Part shown: positions 1 through 5,850 of the stretch, piece by piece
How positions within the stretch are numbered: position 1 is the stretch's first letter
Layout: every line of letters begins with the position of its first letter
Source of the DNA: Holosporales bacterium
Lineage (GTDB): Bacteria; Pseudomonadota; Alphaproteobacteria; RUG11792
Direction: 5' to 3'
Assembly (NCBI GenBank): GCA_031262205.1
Contig: JAISID010000025.1
Coordinates: 1-9,759 of the forward strand
DNA: 9,759 nt
Made by a program: the position numbers and the translations under genes
The notes under the pieces: model-generated
Seen by the model: the letters and a program-made list of their open reading frames with translations, nothing else
Databases searched by the model: none
Told to the model about the DNA's origin: nothing

Positions 1-307
1 GCAAAGATTTTTCCCTTCCGCTTTAAAAACCCAAAAACAGAAGTTTCCTAGGCAGCTACGACCTCTTTTTCAGCGAATACATAGCTCTCCAAAATAGCTT
101 TCGTCAAGCTCGAATATGCCGATGTCTTCGTCATGTTCGATGAAGTTCTATTGCGAGATAAGTTCGAGAAAAGTATTCTAACAAAGGTTGATCGCATTGC
201 GATTCAACCAGAGTATCAGACATACAGAAGACTCTGTAATGTCATATCTAAAATATATAATAATCTACTTGTTCTTATAGCCCCATTAGTCTCCTGATCT
301 TTTTCAT
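1..307 (-). pseudogene. Decayed IS1595-family (IS1016/ISXO2-like) transposase, N-terminal part, runs off the left edge
   Basis: The minus strand encodes the N-terminal third of a DDE transposase of the IS1595 family. The clearest block, about 141-88, reads IEHDEDIGIFELDESYFGE, matching the family signature (G.[IV]E[VL]DESYFG) that carries the first catalytic Asp. Upstream in the same frame, 279-151 aligns without gaps, from memory, to the usual YK..RLIE.F..G.TAR....GVN...A helical region. The frame is broken by TAG at 267-265, TAG at 180-178, TAG at 150-148 and TGA at 72-70. After KRGR a shift near 60-57 moves the frame; the rest reads AA(stop)ETSVFGFLKRKGKIF, the expected GRGAAGKTxVFGLLKRxGK segment. 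A candidate original start is ATG 307-305 behind AAAGGGAA; it is one base out of frame with the body, perhaps an insertion in the GGGG run at 284-281. The gene cannot make a functional product. The C-terminal part lies outside the window. Confidence 0.85.
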
Positions 308-754
308 ATTTTCCCTTTACTGACTTATTCCCCCCTAGTCGCGAGCCTAATCCAATTTCTCTTCGTTAACATCGGTATTTTAGATTCTGAAGAGAAATGT
401 TTGCGGCATTCTATAATTGCCGCGATGTTTTCGGAGGAGCGTTGTCGATAATGGGAAGGCGTTAATTTAGAGTTAGTTTATTATAAACAGAGTTTTGAGG
501 CGGTATATCGGCAAGAAAAATATTATGGAGGAGTTTCGTCTTTAATGCCGACTACGCTTTATGCGGGACTATACAAAACGTTTTCAACCTAATCTGTAAT
601 AGACAAGCTAATGTCGCTTTGGAATTTGAACGACTCGCAAATATGTTCTTTTGTAAGGCCGCGCTTGGAGGTTACGACTGCGCTGCGGAATAATTCTCTT
701 TCAATTTCGCGCCGGGGCGGCCGTACGCGTCGTTAAAATCCTTCTTAGCAAACA
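308..754. other. Gene-poor stretch upstream of gatA; no intact gene, no gatC
   Basis: No intact coding sequence is recognisable on either strand. In particular I find no GatC-like frame, although gatC often directly precedes gatA. Part of 308-355 probably belongs to the decayed insertion sequence, since it is the leader of its transposase. A weak protein-like reading exists on the minus strand at about 755-589: it starts MFAKKDFNDAYGRPG, stops at TAA 674-672, and would continue one base out of phase near 679 as VVTSKRGLTKEHICESF to TAG 591-589. I do not recognise it and it may be chance. The plus strand is also open for about 60 codons over the same stretch, which weakens the case. No tRNA, terminator or array was seen. 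Confidence 0.5.
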
Positions 755-783
755 TTGAAAATTCGTTGTTAAAATGCGATAAT
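755..783 (+). promoter_or_regulatory. Predicted sigma70-type promoter of gatA
   Basis: The -35 box is TTGAAA (755-760, 5 of 6 to TTGACA). The -10 box is GATAAT (778-783, 5 of 6 to TATAAT). They are separated by exactly 17 bp, and a TG at 775-776 forms an extended -10. Transcription would start near 790, leaving a leader of about 40 nt before the gatA ATG at 832. This suggests that gatA, and probably the KAP gene behind it, is transcribed from here rather than from a longer gatCAB operon. This is a sequence match only. Confidence 0.6.
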
Positions 784-831
784 GCTAGCGTTAAAGAGCC
801 TTGAAAAGCAATAATTTCAGAGAAAGACAAC

Positions 832-2313
832 ATGAAAGATTACCTAACTATATCGCAAGCGCGAGACGGCCTTAAAAACAAAGAATTTTCTTCCGTAGAG
901 CTAACGAAGCATTATCTTGAGAAAATCGACGAGTTTAAGGAGCTTAACGCTTTTATAACTGTCGAGCCGGAAAAAGCTCTCGAAGCCGCTAAAAAAGCGG
1001 ACGAAAATATAGCGAAAGACAGGGACGCTCCGCTGCTTGGGGTTCCTATCGCCGTTAAAGATTTGTTTTGTACTAAAGGAACAAGAACGACCGCCGCTTC
1101 AAAGATACTGTCGGAGTTTGTTCCCGAATACGAATCGACCGTCACCCGAAACCTTCTCGACAACGGAGCGGTATTTATCGGGAAGACAAACATGGACGAG
1201 TTTGCGATGGGATCGACTAATATAACAAGCTATTTCGGGCCTTGTTTTCTGAGGTATAGAAGCCGTTCCAATAAAGAAGAACCGCTTGTGCCCGGCGGTT
1301 CGTCCGGCGGTTCCGCGACGGCTGTCGCCTCCGATTTATGCGTCGCCGCGATAGGCTCCGACACCGGCGGCTCTATAAGGCAGCCTGCGGCGTTTTCCGG
1401 CCTTGTGGGGATTAAGCCCACGTACGGTTTGTGCTCTAGGTATGGGATGGTAGCGTTCGCTTCGTCTTTAGATCAAGCTGGACCTCTCGCCAAGAACGTT
1501 AAGGACGCCGCTATTATGCTGCAATCTATGGCTAGCTACGACGACAAAGATTCGACGTCGGAAAAGGTCGATATTCCAAATTACTCCGATGCGGTCGGCC
1601 AGTCTGTTAAGGGCATGAAGATCGGAATAGCGAAGGAGTTTACGGAAGGGCTTAGTCGGGAGAATGCGGCTTTGCTCGAGAAAGCGGAGGAGTGGCTTGT
1701 CGAGGCCGGTTGCGAACTGGTAAATATTTCTTTGAAAACGGTTCCTTACGCTCTGCCGACGTATTATATAATAGCCCCCGCCGAAGCGTCGTCGAACCTC
1801 GCGAGATACGACGGCGTAAGGTATACGCTTAGGTCTGAGGATTCCCAAAGTATCGACGATTTGTATGCGAACTCGCGAACGGAAGGGTTCGGCGAGGAGG
1901 TTAAAAGGAGGATTCTAACTGGGACGTACGTTTTGTCCGCTGGTTTTTACGACGCTTATTACGCCAAGGCTCTTAAAATCAGGCGGATGATCAGAGACGA
2001 TTTCCAATGCAACGCTTTCTCGAAAGTCGATATGGTTTTGACCTTAACGACTCCGAGCGCGGCCTTTGGAATCAATAAATCTAATAGCATGTCTCCCGTC
2101 GAGATGTATTTGAACGACATATTTACGGTTACCGCCAATATAGCGGGAATCCCTGGAATTTCCACGCCCGCCGGGCTATCGCTGGACGGTTTGCCTATGG
2201 GCGTTCAGCTGCTGGGGCCTCGATTTAGCGAGGCGTCGCTTTTCAAAACCGCCGCAGTGATTGAAAAATCAGCCGATTTCGAGAATCTTAGAAAAACGAT
2301 ATCTTTAGGATAA
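832..2313 (+). CDS. gatA: Glutamyl-tRNA(Gln)/aspartyl-tRNA(Asn) amidotransferase subunit A (GatA)
   Basis: GatA is the amidase subunit of the cytoplasmic GatCAB complex. It releases ammonia from glutamine, and GatB uses that ammonia to convert misacylated Glu-tRNA(Gln) or Asp-tRNA(Asn) to the correct aminoacyl-tRNA. The 493 residues match the normal family length. The amidase-signature triad is visible: Lys76 in GVPIAVKDLFC, cis-Ser157 in VPGGSSGGS, and nucleophile Ser181 in DTGGSIRQPAAFSG, with the usual 24-residue Ser-Ser spacing. Other conserved blocks are TNMDEFAMGSTN, GIKPTYG, the SAGFYDAYYAKA helix, and GIPGISTPAG with GLPMGVQLLGP near the C-terminus. The start at 832 follows an AGAAAGA purine stretch and a good promoter. 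Residues 136-150, between SYFG and VPGG, look divergent. Neither gatC nor gatB is adjacent, so the partner subunits must be encoded elsewhere if the complex is functional. Confidence 0.97.
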   Translation: MKDYLTISQARDGLKNKEFSSVELTKHYLEKIDEFKELNAFITVEPEKALEAAKKADENIAKDRDAPLLGVPIAVKDLFCTKGTRTTAASKILSEFVPEYESTVTRNLLDNGAVFIGKTNMDEFAMGSTNITSYFGPCFLRYRSRSNKEEPLVPGGSSGGSATAVASDLCVAAIGSDTGGSIRQPAAFSGLVGIKPTYGLCSRYGMVAFASSLDQAGPLAKNVKDAAIMLQSMASYDDKDSTSEKVDIPNYSDAVGQSVKGMKIGIAKEFTEGLSRENAALLEKAEEWLVEAGCELVNISLKTVPYALPTYYIIAPAEASSNLARYDGVRYTLRSEDSQSIDDLYANSRTEGFGEEVKRRILTGTYVLSAGFYDAYYAKALKIRRMIRDDFQCNAFSKVDMVLTLTTPSAAFGINKSNSMSPVEMYLNDIFTVTANIAGIPGISTPAGLSLDGLPMGVQLLGPRFSEASLFKTAAVIEKSADFENLRKTISLG

Positions 2314-2322
2314 GGGTTTAAA

Positions 2323-2328
2323 AGGAGG
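2323..2328 (+). promoter_or_regulatory. Strong Shine-Dalgarno of the KAP NTPase gene
   Basis: AGGAGG lies 5 nt upstream of ATG 2334, inside the 20-bp gap after the gatA stop. It is a perfect anti-16S match, stronger than the purine stretch before gatA. No promoter is evident in the gap, so translation from a gatA read-through transcript is the simplest reading. Confidence 0.75.
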
Positions 2329-2333
2329 TTAAT

Positions 2334-3656
2334 ATGAGAAAAGACGAAGCGAATATTTACAGTTGGCCAAAGAAAGAATTTGAAGAATTTGTAAATGGGA
2401 AAAAGTATTGGGAGGATTTGTCGCCAGGGGCTAGAGAATTTGCCGAACAAATTTTGAGAGATATAAGGATTAGAGAATTACCGTACGTTTTGTCTATCGA
2501 AGGAGGTTTCGGTACGGGGAAGACTCACTTCATCACTAGATTTTGCGAATATGTAAAAAACGAAGGAAAAATAAAAGCCGTTTATATGAGCGCTTTTGAA
2601 TACGATTACGTCGCAAACCCTATGATCTGCATTACTGAGTCAATAATCAGGGAGTTTGGCGAATCTTCTAATGAGCTTTTTATAAAGGCAACGTCAATAA
2701 TATTTAATATTTGTTCTCATTTTTCTGGCTTAAAGTTGAAACTTGATGATGTAAAAGAATTTTTTAATAAAAAAGACCCTGTTCAGGAATTTAAAGAGTA
2801 TTTATCTAAAATGATAAAAGAAAACGGCAGGCGTTTAGTTTTAATAGTCGATGAATTAGACAGGTGTAAACCGGATTTTGCAATTCGCTTGTTGGAAGTA
2901 CTTAAACACTGTTTTAATATCGACGGTCTGTTTGTGATTTTGGTATTGAACTACGATTGTTTTGTTCAGTCTTTAAAAAGCGTATACGGCCAAAATTTTG
3001 GAGAATCCGCTAAAAACGACGATAAAGGCGAGCGTTATATTGATAAATTCGTTGATGATAGATTGCCGATGTATGTTCCGACCGAAGAAGAATATGCAAA
3101 GATTGTTTCTGATTTTGCGGAAAAGAAAGGTGTTCCGAAGGAAAGATTTAATTTTAGTATGTCTTATGAAAAATACAAAAATAATCTGATGTATCAAATA
3201 TTTCTTCAAAATAAACTTACTATGAGACAGGCGGGGAAAGCGTTAGAATTTATAGCCGCAAATTCAGAGGCGAATGAATTGTTTCTGTATTTGGTTTGTA
3301 GAAAGATCGTTAATGAAAACAGACAAGTTAGTAGAGCTTATATAGAGCCTAGCGACAACGAGCGTAACAGAGAATATAAAAAGAGAGTAGAAATTGCTGG
3401 AAATTTAGGAAATTATTTAAGAGAAAATAGATATTCGAAACAACTAAAAGATTTTGCGGCTGAGCATGGACTATATCAACTTATTTATGGATATGGAGAA
3501 AATTTTTATGACAATCTTAAAAAACAAGTCGTTAGTTATTCGAAAGATATATTTAAAGACAATGGAAACGCCGCTCCGTTTGCGGAAGCGTATCTTTCGG
3601 AAGTGTTTGAAAAGCTCAGAGCTATAGTATTACCTCCCATCTCAGTCCAATATTAA
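2334..3656 (+). CDS. KAP-family P-loop NTPase, soluble type
   Basis: A 440-residue STAND-like ATPase of the KAP family. Walker A is GGFGTGKT at residues 57-64. Walker B is LVLIVDELDRCKP at 168-180, with the KAP-typical Asp-rich end and following LLEVLKH helix. The strand VILVLNYDCFVQSL (about 201-214) matches the family's 'lDr..v..al' sensor strand, followed by YGQNFGE and KFVDDRLPMYVP. I see no convincing transmembrane pair between Walker A and B, so it is probably cytoplasmic. The C-terminal 200 residues are helical and charged, with no recognised domain. KAP NTPases include PifA of plasmid F, which mediates phage exclusion, and several defence-associated proteins; a defence role here is inference. 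The gene is AT-richer than gatA (2761-2820 has 13 G/C of 60, while gatA 1741-1800 has 33 of 60), consistent with horizontal acquisition. It occupies the usual place of gatB. Confidence 0.85.
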   Translation: MRKDEANIYSWPKKEFEEFVNGKKYWEDLSPGAREFAEQILRDIRIRELPYVLSIEGGFGTGKTHFITRFCEYVKNEGKIKAVYMSAFEYDYVANPMICITESIIREFGESSNELFIKATSIIFNICSHFSGLKLKLDDVKEFFNKKDPVQEFKEYLSKMIKENGRRLVLIVDELDRCKPDFAIRLLEVLKHCFNIDGLFVILVLNYDCFVQSLKSVYGQNFGESAKNDDKGERYIDKFVDDRLPMYVPTEEEYAKIVSDFAEKKGVPKERFNFSMSYEKYKNNLMYQIFLQNKLTMRQAGKALEFIAANSEANELFLYLVCRKIVNENRQVSRAYIEPSDNERNREYKKRVEIAGNLGNYLRENRYSKQLKDFAAEHGLYQLIYGYGENFYDNLKKQVVSYSKDIFKDNGNAAPFAEAYLSEVFEKLRAIVLPPISVQY

Positions 3657-3835
3657 TAGGAAACCGTCTGAATTTCAAACGAAAAACGCGTTTCCCCTAT
3701 GGGAGAAAAAAGTTTTTGATCTTCTTGTAAAATCTACGTTACACTAAAAATAGACGCGTATTGGAAAGTTAAAGCAAGCGCTCTTTGCATACGTTGTTCC
3801 CACATGAAGTTTCCCCAAAGTAGAAGATTTATTTT

Positions 3836-3875
3836 ACGTCGCGGTTTTCACGGCGTTGCCCGCGACTTGCGACGT
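3836..3875 (+). repeat. Overlapping, mutually exclusive inverted repeats
   Basis: The left arm around 3836-3844 can pair perfectly (7 bp) with either 3869-3875 or 3860-3866. Both right arms share the core GCGAC. Because both hairpins cannot form at once, a switch-like structure is possible. It sits about 140 nt before the adaptor gene. There is no T-run, so intrinsic termination is not supported. Confidence 0.4.
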
Positions 3876-4002
3876 TTAATAATATCGGGGATTTTCTAAA
3901 TTCAAAAGCGGAATCGTTCCCTACCGCCTATAGCGGCCATATGCGAAAAAAACCGACTAAAACAAGCGTACGACAGGTATGGTTCCCATCAAAATTTTAA
4001 AG

Positions 4003-4008
4003 AAAGGA
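4003..4008 (+). promoter_or_regulatory. Shine-Dalgarno deciding the adaptor gene start
   Basis: AAAGGA lies 6 nt upstream of ATG 4015. The in-frame ATG at 3979 has only a weak purine context (GACAGG). The extra 12 residues it would add (MVPIKILKKGII) are not typical of the family, so 4015 is preferred. Confidence 0.65.
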
Positions 4009-4014
4009 ATAATT

Positions 4015-4572
4015 ATGAACACAATAATTGAACAATCTAAAAGCCCAGCCTTGGAATTAAGCGTTCTTAAGGCTCATCTAAGAATCGCTCACGATCACGA
4101 AGACGATTACCTGAAGACCGTTATAAACATGGCGACGGAGATATTGGAAACCAACATTGAAAAGCCGATATTAAAAAAGAAATATCGATACGTTCATTAT
4201 AACGACGAATTTGTTTCCTCAAGAAGGATAACTCTTCCCGTTCGGGAGGTGAGGGGGATTATATCGGTTAAAGAACTACCGCCCGTTGCAGCCGTTAAAG
4301 AACCGTTGCCGGATAGGAAAAACGACAAGGTTTCGTATCGCGTCTTGAACGATAACGACAGGACTATTATTGTAACGAACGGTTCGAAGCGGCCGATTGA
4401 AATAAAGTACGCCGCCGGGATGACCGGAAACGCCGATAAAATCCCAAAAGATTTGCAATTCGCTATCTTGCAGATTGCGAAGAATATTTACGAATGTTCC
4501 GAGGAAGACGTTTTGGAATCTAAATATATAAAACATATCGTAAATTCGCATAGAACTCTTTCTATAAATTAG
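4015..4572 (+). CDS. Head-tail connector (adaptor) protein, HK97 gp6 / phiE125 gp8 / RcGTA gp6 type
   Basis: A 185-residue protein with the layout of the head-tail adaptor that docks on the portal ring of siphophages and gene transfer agents. The N-terminal block SPALELSVLKAHLRIAHDHEDDYLKTVI (residues 10-37) matches the family's '..l.eaKaHLR.dhddeDdyl..li..A' signature. It is followed by a helix and a beta section with ITLPVREVRGIISV. The C-terminal part has IEIKYAAGMTGNADKIPKDLQFAILQ, the conserved '(v.Y.aG).....vP..l..ail.l' end. The length fits the long alphaproteobacterial/GTA version rather than the roughly 110-residue HK97 form. The frame is intact. It is followed 11 bp later by a probable head-closure gene, the same order as g6-g7 in RcGTA. 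No portal, capsid, protease or terminase gene is in the window. Alternative: remnant of a prophage. Confidence 0.8.
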   Translation: MNTIIEQSKSPALELSVLKAHLRIAHDHEDDYLKTVINMATEILETNIEKPILKKKYRYVHYNDEFVSSRRITLPVREVRGIISVKELPPVAAVKEPLPDRKNDKVSYRVLNDNDRTIIVTNGSKRPIEIKYAAGMTGNADKIPKDLQFAILQIAKNIYECSEEDVLESKYIKHIVNSHRTLSIN

Positions 4573-4576
4573 GAGG
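4571..4576 (+). promoter_or_regulatory. Shine-Dalgarno overlapping the adaptor stop codon
   Basis: AGGAGG begins on the second base of the adaptor TAG stop (4570-4572) and lies 7 nt before ATG 4584. The overlap indicates translation of both genes from one transcript. Confidence 0.7.
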
Positions 4577-4583
4577 AATTAAA

Positions 4584-4880
4584 ATGAACTTAACATCTGC
4601 GTTGCGAGAAGAGGTAACCCTGCTGGAAGATAATCAAGACGCGTCTAAAACGACGACTCGCATGTATAACGAAGTTCTTAAAACGAGGGCGTCTATCTCT
4701 CGAATAGGAACGGAAAACGGAAACGAGCTGCTGGATGTTATAATCCTAAAGCCTCCGATTAAGTTTAAACAAACGCCGTTTTCCGCATTGCGATGGAATA
4801 ACGGAGATTATAAATACAAAGGAACTTTCAAAGAACATAAAGAAAAGTATTTGAAAGGCGTCGTCGCCAGAGTTTCGTGA
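4584..4880 (+). CDS. Probable phage/GTA head-closure (stopper) protein, gp7-like
   Basis: A 98-residue protein beginning LREEVTLLEDNQDAS, resembling the start of the Phage_H_T_join / head-tail adaptor family ('LR.rVt...'). The predicted beta-rich middle with KTRASISRIG and the hydrophobic DVIILKPP fit a small barrel, and it ends GVVARVS without a tail domain. Size (about 100 residues) and position directly after the gp6-type adaptor support the call of stopper/head-completion protein, which plugs the connector after DNA packaging; sequence evidence alone is weaker than for its neighbour. The frame is intact and the Shine-Dalgarno is excellent, so the pair appears to be maintained or recently acquired. 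The expected next gene (tail terminator, gp8/HK97 gp10 type) is absent; the restriction-modification genes follow instead. Confidence 0.6.
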   Translation: MNLTSALREEVTLLEDNQDASKTTTRMYNEVLKTRASISRIGTENGNELLDVIILKPPIKFKQTPFSALRWNNGDYKYKGTFKEHKEKYLKGVVARVS

Positions 4881-4980
4881 AAGAACTTCCAATAAAAACG
4901 CAACGGCTTTTCAGCAAAAGTTCTTCTGCGGTTACGTGAAAATAGTTACAATATTAATATCGATAGAAAAGCGACGCAGT

Positions 4981-5850
4981 ATGTTTAAAGATTTGATTGA
5001 CCTTATTAATGTCTTATCGAGGCGAGATTTTGCAAATGCGTCGAATGATTTAATTGAATATGTAAACAACGCGAAAGATTTTGCCGATATATTAGAACAA
5101 ATAGGAACTATACCCGAGTCAATCAAACACGATTCGACGGAAGAAAAACTTTTTGCAAAAGCCTCCGACGCAGTTTTAGCTCGGGCGTTTAGGGAGTTGG
5201 GATTAAAAGCTACGGTAATAAAAGAGCGAGGCGATTCGGCGGACGTCGCGATAGAATCTAGCTTATATGGATATGCCGCCGTCGCGGATGCTAAAGCGTT
5301 TAGAATGAGTCGAACTGCTAAAAATCAAAAGGATTTTAAAATCGCCGCTCTTTCTAGCTGGAAACAGGACGCCGATTACGCGATACTTTGCGCTCCGTAT
5401 TTTCAATATCCTAGATTTCAAAGTCAGATATATTCGCAATCTATTGACTACAACGTTTGCTTATTTAGTTGGGAACATTTAATTTTTATGATTAGCAAGG
5501 GGATAAAAGAATCGTTAAAAGTTAAATTATCTGATTTTTGGAATTTTGGAGAAATCTATTCCCATCGCGTTTTGGCGTTTGAGCGTAAAAAATATTTTAT
5601 GGATAAGTTTAACGAATCAATTACGAACGCTTTACAGATTGACAAAAATATTTTCGCAGATTTTCTTAAAAGCTATATAAACAAAATAAGCGAAAGAAGC
5701 GTCGTCGAGAAAACTTATTGGAAGGAAGTCAAATCCGATATACAAAATTATTCGAAAGAAAAAGCGATTAAAGAATTGCTCAAAGCAATGAAGATTGACG
5801 AGAAGATATTTCAGATCGACGCGTATGTGGAGGGAGCGCGTTATGATTGA
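4981..5850 (+). CDS. HindIII-like type II restriction endonuclease (predicted site AAGCTT)
   Basis: The protein closely matches HindIII as I recall it over nearly its whole length. Shared blocks include STEEKLFAKASDAVLARAF, VADAKAFRMSRTAKNQKDF, APYFQYP followed by SQIYSQS, LFSWEHL, and near the C-terminus ISERSVVEKTYWK. The PD-(D/E)xK centre is Asp88 (in SADV), Asp103 and Lys105 (in VADAKAF), with the same 15-residue Asp-Asp spacing as in HindIII. It is predicted to cut A^AGCTT. I chose ATG 4981 (289 residues) because MFKDLIDLINVLSRRDF lines up with the HindIII N-terminus to within about five residues. A GTG at 4936 in the same frame would give 304 residues; neither start has a good Shine-Dalgarno. 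An AT-rich stretch with TACAAT (4947-4952) lies just before 4981 and may be a -10 box. The 3' end overlaps the methyltransferase by 8 bp. No controller (C) protein gene is seen. Confidence 0.92.
   Translation: MFKDLIDLINVLSRRDFANASNDLIEYVNNAKDFADILEQIGTIPESIKHDSTEEKLFAKASDAVLARAFRELGLKATVIKERGDSADVAIESSLYGYAAVADAKAFRMSRTAKNQKDFKIAALSSWKQDADYAILCAPYFQYPRFQSQIYSQSIDYNVCLFSWEHLIFMISKGIKESLKVKLSDFWNFGEIYSHRVLAFERKKYFMDKFNESITNALQIDKNIFADFLKSYINKISERSVVEKTYWKEVKSDIQNYSKEKAIKELLKAMKIDEKIFQIDAYVEGARYD
5829..5833 (+). promoter_or_regulatory. Shine-Dalgarno deciding the methyltransferase start
   Basis: GGAGG, inside the endonuclease gene, lies 9 nt before ATG 5843. It supports this start over the upstream in-frame ATG 5795, which would add 16 arginine-rich residues read from endonuclease codons in another frame. 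Confidence 0.7.

Larger units (their letters stand above)
3657..4014. other. Intergenic stretch with overlapping inverted repeats; no gene recognised
   Basis: All frames are broken by stops. The longest ATG frame (3804, 31 codons, MKFPQSRRFILRRG...) has no Shine-Dalgarno and no recognisable similarity. Two mutually exclusive hairpins share a left arm: ACGTCGC 3836-3842 with GCGACGT 3869-3875, and GTCGCGG 3838-3844 with CCGCGAC 3860-3866. A short GGAAAC/GTTTCC repeat (3659-3664, 3690-3695) follows the KAP stop but lacks a T-run, so I do not call a terminator. I found no convincing promoter for the downstream genes. Confidence 0.5.

Noticed and set aside
912..1193. Minus-strand open frame inside gatA (93 codons), and similar frames at 1230-1421, 1468-1848, 1959-2165
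   Set aside because: All lie antisense within a clearly conserved gatA, with no ribosome binding sites and no recognisable protein features.
3659..3715. Terminator after the KAP gene
   Set aside because: The GGAAAC/GTTTCC and TCCC/GGGA stems are short and are followed by an A-run, not a T-run, on the coding strand.
3804..3899. 31-codon frame MKFPQSRRFILRRG...
   Set aside because: No Shine-Dalgarno, no recognisable similarity, and it runs through the inverted repeats.
3979..4014. Upstream ATG for the adaptor gene
   Set aside because: ATG 4015 has AAAGGA at 6 nt spacing, whereas 3979 has a weak context and adds residues that do not fit the family.
4379..4396. GGTTCGAAG resembling a tRNA T-arm
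   Set aside because: It is in frame inside the adaptor gene and has no partner acceptor or anticodon stems.
4936..4980. GTG start for the endonuclease
   Set aside because: Not excluded, but it adds residues unlike HindIII and lies upstream of the possible -10 box. ATG 4981 aligns better.
5795..5842. Upstream ATG for the methyltransferase
   Set aside because: The added 16 residues are read from endonuclease codons. ATG 5843 has a GGAGG site and matches the family N-terminus.
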